Shown in pieces: positions 41,157 to 50,254 of a stretch of DNA of 64,000 nt. Position numbers and translations under genes: made by a program. Every line of letters begins with the position of its first letter. Within the stretch, counting starts at the first letter, position 1. Origin of the DNA: Candidatus Latescibacterota bacterium (GTDB lineage: Bacteria; Latescibacterota; UBA2968; UBA8231); contig JADZBP010000129.1 of NCBI GenBank assembly GCA_020852055.1, positions 1 to 64,000 on the forward strand. Direction: 5' to 3'. The notes under the pieces were generated by a model. The model was not told the origin of the DNA, searched no databases, and worked only from the letters and a program-made list of their open reading frames with translations.

Positions 41157-43631
41157 TTATTTGCTGAGCACCATCTTGCGGGTCTGGGTCCAGCCCGGCC
41201 CGCTCAACCGGCACAGGTACACCCCGTTGGCCAGGGCGCCGGCATCGAAGGCCACCTGATGCAGGCCGGCTTGGTGCGGACCTCCGGCCAGCAGCGCCAC
41301 CCGTCGGCCCAGCAGGTCGAAGATCTCCAGGCGGATCGTTCCGGCCGCCGGCAGGGCAAAACGGATCAGGGTGGCGCCGTTGAAGGGATTCGGGTAGTTC
41401 TGCTCCAGCCGCAGGGCCGAGGGGACCACCTCCGGTTCCGCCGCCACGGCGGTGGGCCGGCCCAGCGACTCGATCCAGGCGCGGACCAACCCCGCCGCTT
41501 CCTGATCCACCCGGTTGCTGGCCAGGGGCGGCATGCGAAAACGGCCCAGGTCCAGCAGGCGCAGGTAGAGCACCGAGGAGTCCGGCGCGCCGGGCCGCAA
41601 CAGACTCGCGCCCCTAACCCCCAGATCCCCCGCCTCGGGCAGGGCGTCGAGCAGGCCGGTGGCCGCCAGAGGGGTAGCCTGCCGCAGATCCAGGCCCCCC
41701 CGCCCCGTGCCTTCGGGACGGTGGCAGTGGCTGCAGTTGGCGTCGAGATAGGAGCGGGCGCGCTGGCCCAGGTCCGGGTCAGCCGAGAGCGGTTCGCTCA
41801 GGCGCGGCCAGGCGGCCTGCACCGGGCCGATGTCCTCGGTGAAGAGCCCGAGGTGATTGAGGGTGCGCAACTGGTTATCCCGCGCCCGGCCGTAGTCGTA
41901 TTGCCCGTTGAGCTGGCCCGTGCGCACCCCCAGCACATGGCCGGCGGCCTCGGTGTGGCAGATCCCGCATTCGACCCGGCTGGGGAAATAGTATTCGTGT
42001 ACGTAGGACCCGCCCGGAACCGCCGGGTCGGTGATGGTGAAGGGTTGCGTGGTGCTGCCGGCCAGGAGGGTGGCGTCGGTGCCTTCGGGGTTCCACTGAT
42101 AACTGAACCCGTCCCATTCCTCCCCCTCATCCCGTTTGACCAGCAATCGGGTCTCGACGATACGCCGGCTCGCCGGCTCGCCCCGCTCCAGCTCGAGATA
42201 GAAGTTCTTGACCAGCACCGCGCCGGGTGGGAAACCCCAGTTGCCCTCCGCCGAGAAGGTGATCTGGCTGGTGCCGGGCAGGGCCAGGAACCGCGTCTTG
42301 TACGCCCCGTCCGACCACAGCGGCGAATTCACCCCGTAGGGGATCAGCCCCGGCGCCGGAGCCTGGGTCTGCAGGTCGCTGAATACCCCGCTCTCGGAGA
42401 GCCGTTCCGGGATTTGCCCGGCTGGTTGCGCGGGGCCGCGTTCCTCGAAGGTGTAGAGGCGCCCATCGATGCCCAGCACATAGAGCTCGCCGGCCTCGTC
42501 CTCTCCAAAGCTGGTGATGGGTGAGGGGCTCTGGGCGATGAGCCGCTGCTGGCTGACCTGGCCCTGGTCGTAGCGCAGACCCCAGATCTGCTGCGACACA
42601 TAGTCGCCGTACACGTAGACCCCGGCCAGCCCGGTCAGCCGGGTGCCGCGGTACACGTATCCCCCGCTGATGGACTTGCCTTCATTATGGCTGTATTCGA
42701 CTATGGGCAACTCGAGACCGGTGGTGTCGCAGTTGGCCGCCGGGTTGAAGCAGTGGAACCCTTCCATGCGGTTCCAGCCGTAGTTGCCGCCCCGCTCGAT
42801 CAGGTCCACCTCCTCCCACTTGTTCTGCCCCACGTCCCCGGCCCACAACTGCCCGGTGAGCCGGTCGAAGCTGAAGCGCCAGGGATTGCGCAGGCCCCAG
42901 GCCCAGATCTCCTCGCGCCAGCCCTCGGTGTTGCCGGCGAAGGGATTGTCGGCGGGAATGGCGTATTCCAGTTCACCCTGGGTGTGATCCACGTCGATAC
43001 GCAGGATATCCCCCAGCAGTTCGGTGCGTTTCTGGCCGTTGCGGTACTGGTCGTCGGCCCCGCCTCCGTCCCCCAGCCCGATGTAGAGATAGCCGTCCGG
43101 GCCAAAGGCGAGCTGGCCGCCGTTGTGGTTGCCCGCCGGCTGTTTCACCTCGAGCAGCACCCGCTCACTGGCCGGGTCGGCAGTATTGGGATCGGTCGAG
43201 ACGCGGAATTCCGCGAAGCGCGAGTAGAGATTGCCGTAGGTATAGTAGACGAAGAAGCGGCCGTTTTCGGCGTAGCGCGGATGGAAGGCCAAGCCGAGCA
43301 GGCCGGCCTCGTTGGGGCCGTCGTTGACCTTGCCCCGCAGATCGAGGAAAATCCGGTCCAGTCCATCCGCCAGCACGCGGATGGTGCCGGGCTGTTCCAC
43401 CACGAAGACCCGACCGCTGCCGTCCCCGGCGTGGGTCAGGTACACCGGCCGGGTGAAGCGCGAAGTGGCAAAGACCCGGCGCAGGTCCATCTCGGCCAGC
43501 GAGTACCCCGCGCTGCGGACGCGCAGGGAGGTAAGGGGCACCCGCGCCTCGAGGCCGTAGGGCGCCTGGCCACGGCCGAGGGTGGCGGTGGCCAGCAACA
43601 GGAGCAGGACACGGCAGAGCAGGCTCTTCAT
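41157..43631 (-). CDS. PQQ-type sugar dehydrogenase with two heme c sites and type IX sorting domain
   Basis: 824 aa. A signal peptide (residues 1-22) precedes the glucose/sorbosone dehydrogenase propeller: HAGDGSGRVFVVEQPG, GLLGLAFHPRY, GNHNGGQLAFGPDGYLYIGL and GDVGQNKWEE. Then follows a region with CGICHTEA and CSHCHRPEG, two CxxCH heme c sites. The end starts at LEQNYPNPFN and continues DLLGRRVALL to a basic KMVLSK, the type A sorting domain used by type IX secretion in FCB bacteria. It should oxidise sugars outside the cell and pass electrons through its own hemes. Confidence 0.88.
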   Translation of the reverse strand: MKSLLCRVLLLLLATATLGRGQAPYGLEARVPLTSLRVRSAGYSLAEMDLRRVFATSRFTRPVYLTHAGDGSGRVFVVEQPGTIRVLADGLDRIFLDLRGKVNDGPNEAGLLGLAFHPRYAENGRFFVYYTYGNLYSRFAEFRVSTDPNTADPASERVLLEVKQPAGNHNGGQLAFGPDGYLYIGLGDGGGADDQYRNGQKRTELLGDILRIDVDHTQGELEYAIPADNPFAGNTEGWREEIWAWGLRNPWRFSFDRLTGQLWAGDVGQNKWEEVDLIERGGNYGWNRMEGFHCFNPAANCDTTGLELPIVEYSHNEGKSISGGYVYRGTRLTGLAGVYVYGDYVSQQIWGLRYDQGQVSQQRLIAQSPSPITSFGEDEAGELYVLGIDGRLYTFEERGPAQPAGQIPERLSESGVFSDLQTQAPAPGLIPYGVNSPLWSDGAYKTRFLALPGTSQITFSAEGNWGFPPGAVLVKNFYLELERGEPASRRIVETRLLVKRDEGEEWDGFSYQWNPEGTDATLLAGSTTQPFTITDPAVPGGSYVHEYYFPSRVECGICHTEAAGHVLGVRTGQLNGQYDYGRARDNQLRTLNHLGLFTEDIGPVQAAWPRLSEPLSADPDLGQRARSYLDANCSHCHRPEGTGRGGLDLRQATPLAATGLLDALPEAGDLGVRGASLLRPGAPDSSVLYLRLLDLGRFRMPPLASNRVDQEAAGLVRAWIESLGRPTAVAAEPEVVPSALRLEQNYPNPFNGATLIRFALPAAGTIRLEIFDLLGRRVALLAGGPHQAGLHQVAFDAGALANGVYLCRLSGPGWTQTRKMVLSK

Positions 43632-43773
43632 GGGGGGAAGCTACGGAGATTTTTGTGTAGATTCAAGATATGAGCCTATCCGAAGACCTGCTTTGCCGGC
43701 GAGCCCGAGCGAAAGCAGCGCAGCCCAAATGGTGTTTTCGGCTAGGCTCTATATCCCCCTCAGGAGGTGCCCT

Positions 43774-45810
43774 GTGCCCGTCGTCCTTCACGTCTCCCCC
43801 ACTGGTTCCGACACCTGGTCCGGCTCCCTGCCCGAAGCCAATGCCGCGGGCACCGATGGCCCGCTGGCCACCCTCGAAGCAGCCCGCGATCTGCTGCGCC
43901 GCACCCCGCATCCCGAAGGGGCCACCGTCTTTCTGCGCGGCGGCATCTACCGCCGCACCCAGGCCTTTGCGCTGGAGGCACAGGACGGAGGCACCGCCGC
44001 CGCGCCGGTGGTGTACCGCGCCTGGCCCGGCGAAAAACCCCGCCTGTTCGGCGGCGCGATGCTGGAACACTTTGCCCCCGTGCAGGACCCCGCCGTGCTG
44101 CAGCGCCTCGCCCCCGAAGCCCGCGGCCAGGTCCTCGAATGCGACCTGAGCGCCTACGCGCCCCTCGCCGGCCTGTGCTCCCGCGGCTTCAGCCGGCCCA
44201 CCACCCCCTCCCATCCCGAACTCTTCTTCGCCGACCAGCGCATGGAACTGGCCCGCTGGCCCAACGAAGGCTTCGCCCTGATCAAAGGCGCGGCCGCCTT
44301 CCACCAGGAGGGCGACGGCCACGGCGGGGAGCTGGGCATCATCGAGGCCGGCTTCCACTACGAAGGCGACCGCCCCACCCGCTGGCAACACCAGCGCGAC
44401 GTGTGGCTGCACGGGTACTGGGCCTGGGACTGGGCCAACACCTACGAGCAGCTCGACTCCTTCGACCCGGCCACCGGCCTGCTCCGCACCCGCCCGCCGC
44501 ACGGCATCTACGGCATCAAGGCCGGCCAGCGCTTCTACTTCCTCAACGTGCTCGAGGAGCTGGACCGGCCCGGCGAGTATTACGTGGACCGCGAGCAAAA
44601 CCGCCTCTATTTCTGGCCGCCGGCTGGCCTCGACGCCGGTGAGGCCGCCCTCTCCCTGCTGGCCGAGCCCCTGCTGCACCTGCGCGGGGTCTGCCACCTG
44701 CGCTTCGAGGGGTTGGGCCTGGAATACAGCCGCGGCCTGGGGGTGCAGATCGAGGGCGGCAGCGAGGTGCAGCTCTGCGGCTGCACCCTGCGCCACCTGG
44801 GCAATTTCGGCGTCATGATCGACGAAGGCCGGGGCCACCAGGTGCTCAGTTGCGAACTCTACAGCCTGGGCGACGGCGGCATCCGCCTCACCGGGGGCAA
44901 CCGCCAGACCCTGGAGCCGGGCGGCCACGTGGTGCACAACAACCATATCCACCACCTGGGCCAGTGGTCGCGCTGTTACCAGCCAGGGGTGCTGCTGGGC
45001 GGGGTGAGCCATCGCATCACCCACAACCTCATCCACGATGGGCCCCACTGCGCCATCCTGCTCAACGGCAACGAGCACCTCATCGAGTGCAACCATATCC
45101 ACCATGTCTGCCAGGAAACCGGCGACGTAGGCGCCTTTTACATGGGCCGCGACTACACCGAGGCCGGCAATGTGATCCGCCACAACCTCTTTCACCACAC
45201 CCAGGGCTACGGCATGGGTTCGATGGCGGTGTACCTGGACGACTGCGCCAGCGGCGCGCGGGTGTACGGCAATGTCTTCTATCAGTGCACCCGCGCCGCC
45301 TTTGTGGGCGGGGGCCGCAACAACCGCATCGAGAACAATATCTTCATCGAGTGCCAGCCCGCGGTGATGATCGACGGCCGCGGCCTCGACCCACGGGCAG
45401 TATGGCAGGATATGGTGTACAAGACCATGCGGGAGCGGCTGGAGGCTATGCACCACCACCAGCCGCCCTATAGCGTGCGGTACCCGGACCTCAAACAGCT
45501 CGACCGCTATTACCAGGAAAGCGCCGGCAAGGGCATTCCCCCGGAGGGCAACATGGTGGCCCGCAACATCAGTGTGGGAGGGGAATGGATGGTGGTCCAC
45601 TGGCACGCCCAACCCGAGTGGGTGGCGGTGCAGCACAACCTCGTCGACGAGGACCCGCACTTCGTGGACCCGGCGGCGCTGGACTTCCGCCTGCGCGAGG
45701 ATTCGCCGGCCTACGAACTGGGCTTCAAACCCATCCCCTGGGAACGCATCGGGCTCCAGGTGGACGAATGGCGCGCCACCTTGCCGGCGGAGAATACCCT
45801 CAGGCCTTAG
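43774..45810 (+). CDS. right-handed parallel beta-helix protein (pectate-lyase-like)
   Basis: 678 aa from GTG at 43774; AGGAGG is 6 bases before it. VSPTGSDTWSGSLPEANAAG and FLRGGIYRRTQAFALE form the usual first rungs, and a long run of short repeats follows: NNHIHHLGQWS, HNLIHDGPHCAILLNGN, CNHIHHVCQETGDVG, RHNLFHHTQGYGMGS and ENNIFIECQPA. These are typical of glycan-active beta-helix folds (lyases, hydrolases, epimerases). A His-rich groove is notable. No signal peptide is visible from this start. The stop overlaps the converging AlkZ-like gene by 11 bp. Confidence 0.82.
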   Translation: MPVVLHVSPTGSDTWSGSLPEANAAGTDGPLATLEAARDLLRRTPHPEGATVFLRGGIYRRTQAFALEAQDGGTAAAPVVYRAWPGEKPRLFGGAMLEHFAPVQDPAVLQRLAPEARGQVLECDLSAYAPLAGLCSRGFSRPTTPSHPELFFADQRMELARWPNEGFALIKGAAAFHQEGDGHGGELGIIEAGFHYEGDRPTRWQHQRDVWLHGYWAWDWANTYEQLDSFDPATGLLRTRPPHGIYGIKAGQRFYFLNVLEELDRPGEYYVDREQNRLYFWPPAGLDAGEAALSLLAEPLLHLRGVCHLRFEGLGLEYSRGLGVQIEGGSEVQLCGCTLRHLGNFGVMIDEGRGHQVLSCELYSLGDGGIRLTGGNRQTLEPGGHVVHNNHIHHLGQWSRCYQPGVLLGGVSHRITHNLIHDGPHCAILLNGNEHLIECNHIHHVCQETGDVGAFYMGRDYTEAGNVIRHNLFHHTQGYGMGSMAVYLDDCASGARVYGNVFYQCTRAAFVGGGRNNRIENNIFIECQPAVMIDGRGLDPRAVWQDMVYKTMRERLEAMHHHQPPYSVRYPDLKQLDRYYQESAGKGIPPEGNMVARNISVGGEWMVVHWHAQPEWVAVQHNLVDEDPHFVDPAALDFRLREDSPAYELGFKPIPWERIGLQVDEWRATLPAENTLRP

Positions 45811-46852
45811 CCAGGACCTGGCCGGCGTACCGCCGGATCTCGCTGTGGGGGGGATGGTATTGGGCGGCCACGGCGGCGAGGATCACCTCGCGCCGGGCCT
45901 GGCGCTGGCGCACGGGCAGATCGAGAACGATATCCTCGACGTCGTGAGGGCCGATGCGCCAGTGGCCGCACACCGCCCCGCTGAACTGCCCGTCGATGAG
46001 CAGGTACTGGAGCACCTCGCCGGGGAACTGCTCCTTGAGCTGGCGCTGGTGGGTCTTCACCAGGGGGTCGGCTTTGTGCAGCATAAACACGCTCGATTCA
46101 AGCCCCCGCGGCACCAACGCCTGATCCTCGGCCCCCATCCAACCCTCACCCCAACCCTTCACCGCGTGGCGCCGCACCTCCCCCGCTGCCGCCAACTGCT
46201 GCAGGAGCCGGCCGACCTTTGACGCCGGCCACTGCGACCAGTTGCAGACCTGGGCGGTGCTCAGCCACACCTGGGAGCGCAGCAGGCGTTCGACCACCTC
46301 AGCCGCTGCCTGCTCCCAGCTGCACGCCTCCAGATCCACCTCGGGCCATGCGGAGGCGAACAAACCGAAGGGCCGTTCCCAGTTGTCGTCCTCCTGCTCC
46401 TCGGCGACGAGGAAGGCCTGCTGCAACCGGTGCAGGGCAGGCATCAGTTCCTTGTGCCGCACCCCGCTCTCGGCCGCCAGTTGCCTCGGGGACAAAGGGC
46501 CTTCGTACTTGAGGGTCTGGAGGATCTTCTCGTGCACCGGCAACAGGCGCGGCAGGGGCCGGCGGAAGGCCGCGCCGTATAGGCCCAACTCCTCGGCCAG
46601 CACGTAGCCGATATTGCCGCCCCAGAAACGCCCCTTCACCAGGATGCGTTCTGCCCGCCAGCGATCGGCCAGCGCGCCGTTGTCGAAGAGGCTGCGATGC
46701 ACCAGACGCGGGGGTGCCCCGGGCCGGGAGAAGTGCACCGGGGCCACCGGCTGCAAGGCGGCTACCAGGCGCTGATAGGCGGCCTCGTCGGCCAGCGGTG
46801 GGGTCAGCCCCTGGCGTTCGAGCCGGTGGGCCAGTACCGTCGTCGCCTCCAT
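45800..46852 (-). CDS. AlkZ-related winged-helix protein
   Basis: 350 aa, shorter than the about 400 of classical AlkZ/YcaQ. Several winged-helix blocks are visible: KILQTLKYEGPLSPRQLAAESG and VEDIVLDLPVRQRQARREVI, with VKGRFWGGNIGYVLAEELGL. The catalytic QxQ or QxD motif is not evident (the corresponding segment reads VAPVHF), so activity is uncertain; some AlkZ-related proteins lack it. It follows the 94-aa gene by 3 bp, downstream of the second SOS-like promoter, which fits a damage-repair role. Confidence 0.6.
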   Translation of the reverse strand: MEATTVLAHRLERQGLTPPLADEAAYQRLVAALQPVAPVHFSRPGAPPRLVHRSLFDNGALADRWRAERILVKGRFWGGNIGYVLAEELGLYGAAFRRPLPRLLPVHEKILQTLKYEGPLSPRQLAAESGVRHKELMPALHRLQQAFLVAEEQEDDNWERPFGLFASAWPEVDLEACSWEQAAAEVVERLLRSQVWLSTAQVCNWSQWPASKVGRLLQQLAAAGEVRRHAVKGWGEGWMGAEDQALVPRGLESSVFMLHKADPLVKTHQRQLKEQFPGEVLQYLLIDGQFSGAVCGHWRIGPHDVEDIVLDLPVRQRQARREVILAAVAAQYHPPHSEIRRYAGQVLAKA

Positions 46853-46855
46853 GGC

Positions 46856-47140
46856 TCAGGCTGCCCGGCTGGCCCGGCTGGCGCCCAGTTGCTGCAACCA
46901 GCAGGCCTCGTACTGGGCCAGGGCCTCCCGCCAGGCCGCCCTTGAGGATTCACCCCGCGCCACCTGCCCGGCAACCTGGTTCACCCGCCGGGCCGCGGCG
47001 AGCACCTCGGGCTGGCCGGCAAAATCGGCCATCGGAGTACCCCCGAAGGCCCGTCGCACCCGGTTGATCACCACACTCAACTCCGCTGCCAGACCGGCCA
47101 GACACCCGCTGCCGGCCCCTTTCTTGCTGCCGCTGCCCAT
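46856..47140 (-). CDS. 94-aa protein of unknown function under the second SOS-like promoter
   Basis: 94 aa with GGGAGG before the ATG. The first about 10 residues are Gly/Ser/Lys-rich, and the rest is helical (LAAELSVVINRVRRAF, then EVLAAARRVNQVAGQVARGES and AWREALAQYEACWLQQLG), suggesting a small helical bundle. There is no signal peptide or membrane helix. No known family is recognised. It is the first gene after the promoter at 47213-47241 and only 3 bp from the AlkZ-like gene, so a shared role is likely. Confidence 0.7.
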   Translation of the reverse strand: MGSGSKKGAGSGCLAGLAAELSVVINRVRRAFGGTPMADFAGQPEVLAAARRVNQVAGQVARGESSRAAWREALAQYEACWLQQLGASRASRAA

Positions 47141-47159
47141 GGCGCACCTCCCGGGGAAA

Positions 47160-47183
47160 GGCCGCCCCGGGGGAGGGGCGGCC
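47160..47183 (-). terminator. hairpin in the leader of the 94-aa gene (terminator or attenuator)
   Basis: GGCCGCCCC (47160-47168) and GGGGCGGCC (47175-47183) form a perfect 9-bp stem with a 6-base loop. On the minus strand it is followed by TTTCC and then the ribosome site. It lies about 25 bases after the expected transcription start of the second SOS-like promoter, so it could stop read-through from the M16 gene or attenuate the leader. Confidence 0.45.
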
Positions 47184-47212
47184 AGAGGATCTGTGCCGCG
47201 CTGTGCAGAGGA

Positions 47213-47241
47213 GTAATACTAAACAAATGTGCAGTTGTCAA
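47213..47241 (-). promoter_or_regulatory. sigma70 promoter with SOS-like operator in the spacer (copy 2)
   Basis: On the minus strand TTGACA (47241-47236), 17 bases and TATTAC (47218-47213). The operator-like spacer (47219-47234) reads CTGCACATTTGTTTAG, differing from copy 1 (8072-8087) at one base. It fits the myxococcal LexA-box consensus, as I remember it, at 15 of 17 positions. Drives the 94-aa gene and the AlkZ-like gene. Bases 47242-47285 hold only AT-rich sequence after the M16 stop. Confidence 0.75.
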
Positions 47242-47285
47242 GACCTGGGCAAACCCGTGCCCATCTCCATTCCAACTAATTATTT

Positions 47286-50138
47286 TTATTTATCTTGCTC
47301 GCCCTGAAATCCTTCGGGGAAGAGGCATACCTTCACGTAGTTCTGCTGGTTCAGGTACTGGCGGGCCGCCGCCTGCACCGAGGCCGGGGTCAGGCCCTCC
47401 ACCAGGGTATCGTAATCGAGGACCTGGCGCGGATCGGTGCCGTGTACATAGGCCGACTCCAGGGCTTCGAGCCAGAAGTTGTTCTCCTTGACATCCACCT
47501 CGCGCTGGCGGCGCTGCATCTCCCGCACCTTTTCCACCTGACGCGGGTCCGGCCCCCGCTTTTTCAGGCTGTCCATCTCGGCAAACACCACCTTCGTCAA
47601 CTCGGCCACCCGCTCCGGGGCGCAGCCAAAACCCACGGCCAGATGGTATTCCTCGCGCGGGTAATGGGAGGCCGAGGCATTGACACTCACCCCGTAGGTG
47701 CCGCCCAGATCCTCGCGCAGCACCTCCCGCAATTTGATGTTGAGCACACTGGCCAGGGCGTTGAGGTCGTAGATATGCTGGCGCTCCCAGGCCATCGGCC
47801 CGCTGAAGACCAACTGGGTCAGGCTTTTGGGCTCGATACCCTTGTACACCGCCGCTTCCACCACCCCTTTGGGGGTTTCGATGCCCAGGTCGCGCCACAG
47901 CTCCCGCCTTCCCCGGGCCGGCAGGCCGCCCAGATAACGCTGGGCCAGGGGCCGCACCTCGTCGAGGGTGAAGTTGCCCACGAGAAAGAAGGTGAAATCA
48001 GAGGCGTCGGCGAAGCGGTCGCGGTAGATGCGCAGCGAGCGGCCCAGGTCCATCTCCCCCAGCAGCGCCTCCGACCAGGGCCTGGCCCGGTGGTGGTGCT
48101 GGGCCAGGATCACCTGCAGCGAATCGCGGAAGGCGGTTTCGGGGCTGGCGCTGCGGTTCTGCAACATGCCCTCCAGCCAACCGCGGTACGCCGCGTAGGC
48201 CGTCGAATCCTGGCGCGGATGGGTCATGTAGAGATAGATCAGCTGGAACATGGTTTCCAGGTCGTCGGGTGAGGCCCGGCCCGAAATCCCCTCCTCCAGG
48301 CCCCCGATCCACGGGGAGACCTCCACCATCTTGCCGGCCAGCAGCTTCTGCAGTTCCACCTGGCTGAAGCGGCCCACCCCGCCCTCCTTCACCACCGCAT
48401 CCGCGGTCACCCCGGCCACGTATTCGGAGTCGGCAACCAGGGAATGGCCGCCCGGACTGTAGGCGGTGAAAAGCACCTCGTCGTTCTTGAAGTCCGTGGG
48501 TTTGAGCACCACCCCCACCCCGTTGCCCAACTGCCAGGCCGTCAGCCCCAGCTCGGGGATCTCGCGGGTGGAGACGATGGGCGCCGGGGCGGGCAGGGAA
48601 TCGAGCAGGGTCGCGCCGGCCGCCAGGTCGCGGTACGGCTCGACCTTTTTCTTCTGCACCCGAGCGAAGACCGCCTTGAGCTGAGCCTCGGTGGGCAGGG
48701 CCAGGCCTTCCTTTTCGGGCAGGCTCGCCACCACCACCAGGTTGCGGTTCCCCTCCCAGTTGCGGGCCAGGGCCTCGACCTCTTCCAGGCCGATCTGCGG
48801 CAGGAAGGTCTGGTAGATGCCGTACTCGTACACGATTCCGGGGATCGGCTCCTCTTCGAGGAAGTACCGCAGGTACTCGTCGGCAAAGTCCCCCGACTCG
48901 CTCTTCTCGCGCTCACGATAACTCTGCTCGATGCTGCGCAGCAACTCCTTCTTCTCGCGTTCCAGCTCGGTGGCGGTGAAGCCGTGCTGCTGCACCCGCC
49001 GGCACTCGGTCAACAGGGCCGTCAGCCCGGCTTCCAGTCCGTCGTCGGCCACGGTGGCGCCCAGGAAGTGGCACTCCTTGGTGCGCACCAGCAGGTCCAC
49101 GCCGGCGTAGGCCGAAAGGAAGGGCGGATTCTCAGCCACGCTCAGCTCGTAGAGGCGCCGGTTGAGCATGCCCTGGTACAGCGCCTCCACCAGGTACTGC
49201 CGGTAGCCACCGACGGTCTGGTGCGCCTCGACATCCTTCTTGAAGTAGAGCGCCACACTCGAACCGGTGGCCTCCGGATCGGCGGCGATGGAGAAAAGCG
49301 GCTGCTCATGGTCGGGAACCGGGGCCAGGGGCGCGGTGATGGGTGCGGCGGAGGCCGGCAATTGCCCCAGGTAGGTGCGGGCCAACTCCTCCACTTGCTG
49401 AGGATCGAAGTCCCCCACCGCCACCAGGGCCATCAGTTCGGGCCGGTACCAACGCCGGTAGAACTGCAGCAGATCCTCGCGCCCAAAGGTGTCGAGCACC
49501 GCCTTGGCGCCGATGGGCAGCCGGGTGGCGTAGCGCGAATCCTTGAGGATCACCGGCAGTTGCCGGTCGAGCAGGCGTGCCTCGGCGCCCCGGTTGCCCC
49601 GCCATTCCTCGATCACCACTCCCCGTTCCTGATCCACCTCCTCGGCGTCGAAAGACACCCCCCCGGCCCAGTCCTGCAGGATCTGGAAACCCTTCTCCAT
49701 CACCCCGGCATTGTCGGTGGGCACCTGCAGCATATAGACGGTCTCGTCGAACCCGGTGTAGGCATTGAGGTCCGCCCCGAAACGCATGCCCACCGACTCG
49801 AGGTAATCGACCAGTTCCTGCTTGGCGAAATGCTCGGTGCCATTAAAGGCCAGGTGTTCGATGACGTGGGCCAGGCCCTGCTGCCCGTCCTCCTCCAGCA
49901 CCGAGCCGGCCTTGACCACCAGGCGCAGCTCGGCGCGGCGCTCGGGCCGCGGATTGGCGCGGATGAGATACTGCAGGCCGTTGTCGAATTTGCCCACTTT
50001 GACCTGGGGATCTACCGGCAGGCGCTGGTCCATCAATGGGGTGATGTCAGGCGGAACCTGGCGCCGGGGCCCGTGCGCGACGGTGCTGCAGCTGGACCAG
50101 AGCAATACCGCGCCGAGCCACAAGGCGATTGATCTCAT
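47286..50138 (-). CDS. M16-family zinc metalloprotease, lipoprotein
   Basis: 950 aa, the two-part (about 450 + 450) architecture of pitrilysin-type proteases. A lipobox WSSC at residue 17 anchors it after signal cleavage. The zinc motif is H91-V-I-E94-H95 (HVIEHLAF), with the downstream Glu in EVDQERGVVIEE. The second half keeps the fold but not the motif, as usual (LGNGVGVVLKPTDFKNDEVLFTA region). GGAGAACAGG precedes the start at 50138. It degrades peptides in the periplasm or outside the inner membrane. No partner gene is present. Confidence 0.92.
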   Translation of the reverse strand: MRSIALWLGAVLLWSSCSTVAHGPRRQVPPDITPLMDQRLPVDPQVKVGKFDNGLQYLIRANPRPERRAELRLVVKAGSVLEEDGQQGLAHVIEHLAFNGTEHFAKQELVDYLESVGMRFGADLNAYTGFDETVYMLQVPTDNAGVMEKGFQILQDWAGGVSFDAEEVDQERGVVIEEWRGNRGAEARLLDRQLPVILKDSRYATRLPIGAKAVLDTFGREDLLQFYRRWYRPELMALVAVGDFDPQQVEELARTYLGQLPASAAPITAPLAPVPDHEQPLFSIAADPEATGSSVALYFKKDVEAHQTVGGYRQYLVEALYQGMLNRRLYELSVAENPPFLSAYAGVDLLVRTKECHFLGATVADDGLEAGLTALLTECRRVQQHGFTATELEREKKELLRSIEQSYREREKSESGDFADEYLRYFLEEEPIPGIVYEYGIYQTFLPQIGLEEVEALARNWEGNRNLVVVASLPEKEGLALPTEAQLKAVFARVQKKKVEPYRDLAAGATLLDSLPAPAPIVSTREIPELGLTAWQLGNGVGVVLKPTDFKNDEVLFTAYSPGGHSLVADSEYVAGVTADAVVKEGGVGRFSQVELQKLLAGKMVEVSPWIGGLEEGISGRASPDDLETMFQLIYLYMTHPRQDSTAYAAYRGWLEGMLQNRSASPETAFRDSLQVILAQHHHRARPWSEALLGEMDLGRSLRIYRDRFADASDFTFFLVGNFTLDEVRPLAQRYLGGLPARGRRELWRDLGIETPKGVVEAAVYKGIEPKSLTQLVFSGPMAWERQHIYDLNALASVLNIKLREVLREDLGGTYGVSVNASASHYPREEYHLAVGFGCAPERVAELTKVVFAEMDSLKKRGPDPRQVEKVREMQRRQREVDVKENNFWLEALESAYVHGTDPRQVLDYDTLVEGLTPASVQAAARQYLNQQNYVKVCLFPEGFQGEQDK

Positions 50139-50153
50139 TCCTGTTCTCCGTTG

Positions 50154-50165
50154 AACGTATACGTT
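50154..50165. promoter_or_regulatory. perfect 12-bp palindrome before the M16 gene
   Basis: AACGTATACGTT lies 16 bases upstream of the M16 start codon, next to its ribosome site. It resembles operators of LacI/GalR or TetR-type repressors. No -35/-10 pair is clear around it. The rest of the gap (50166-50254) shows nothing notable. Confidence 0.4.
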
Positions 50166-50254
50166 TGCCGCGTTGGATTGAAGATAAGAGCGCGGCCCCG
50201 AACCGGGTAGTGATTCCGGGGTCTGGCCAGCTAGAGCGGGAGGATTGCCGCGGT

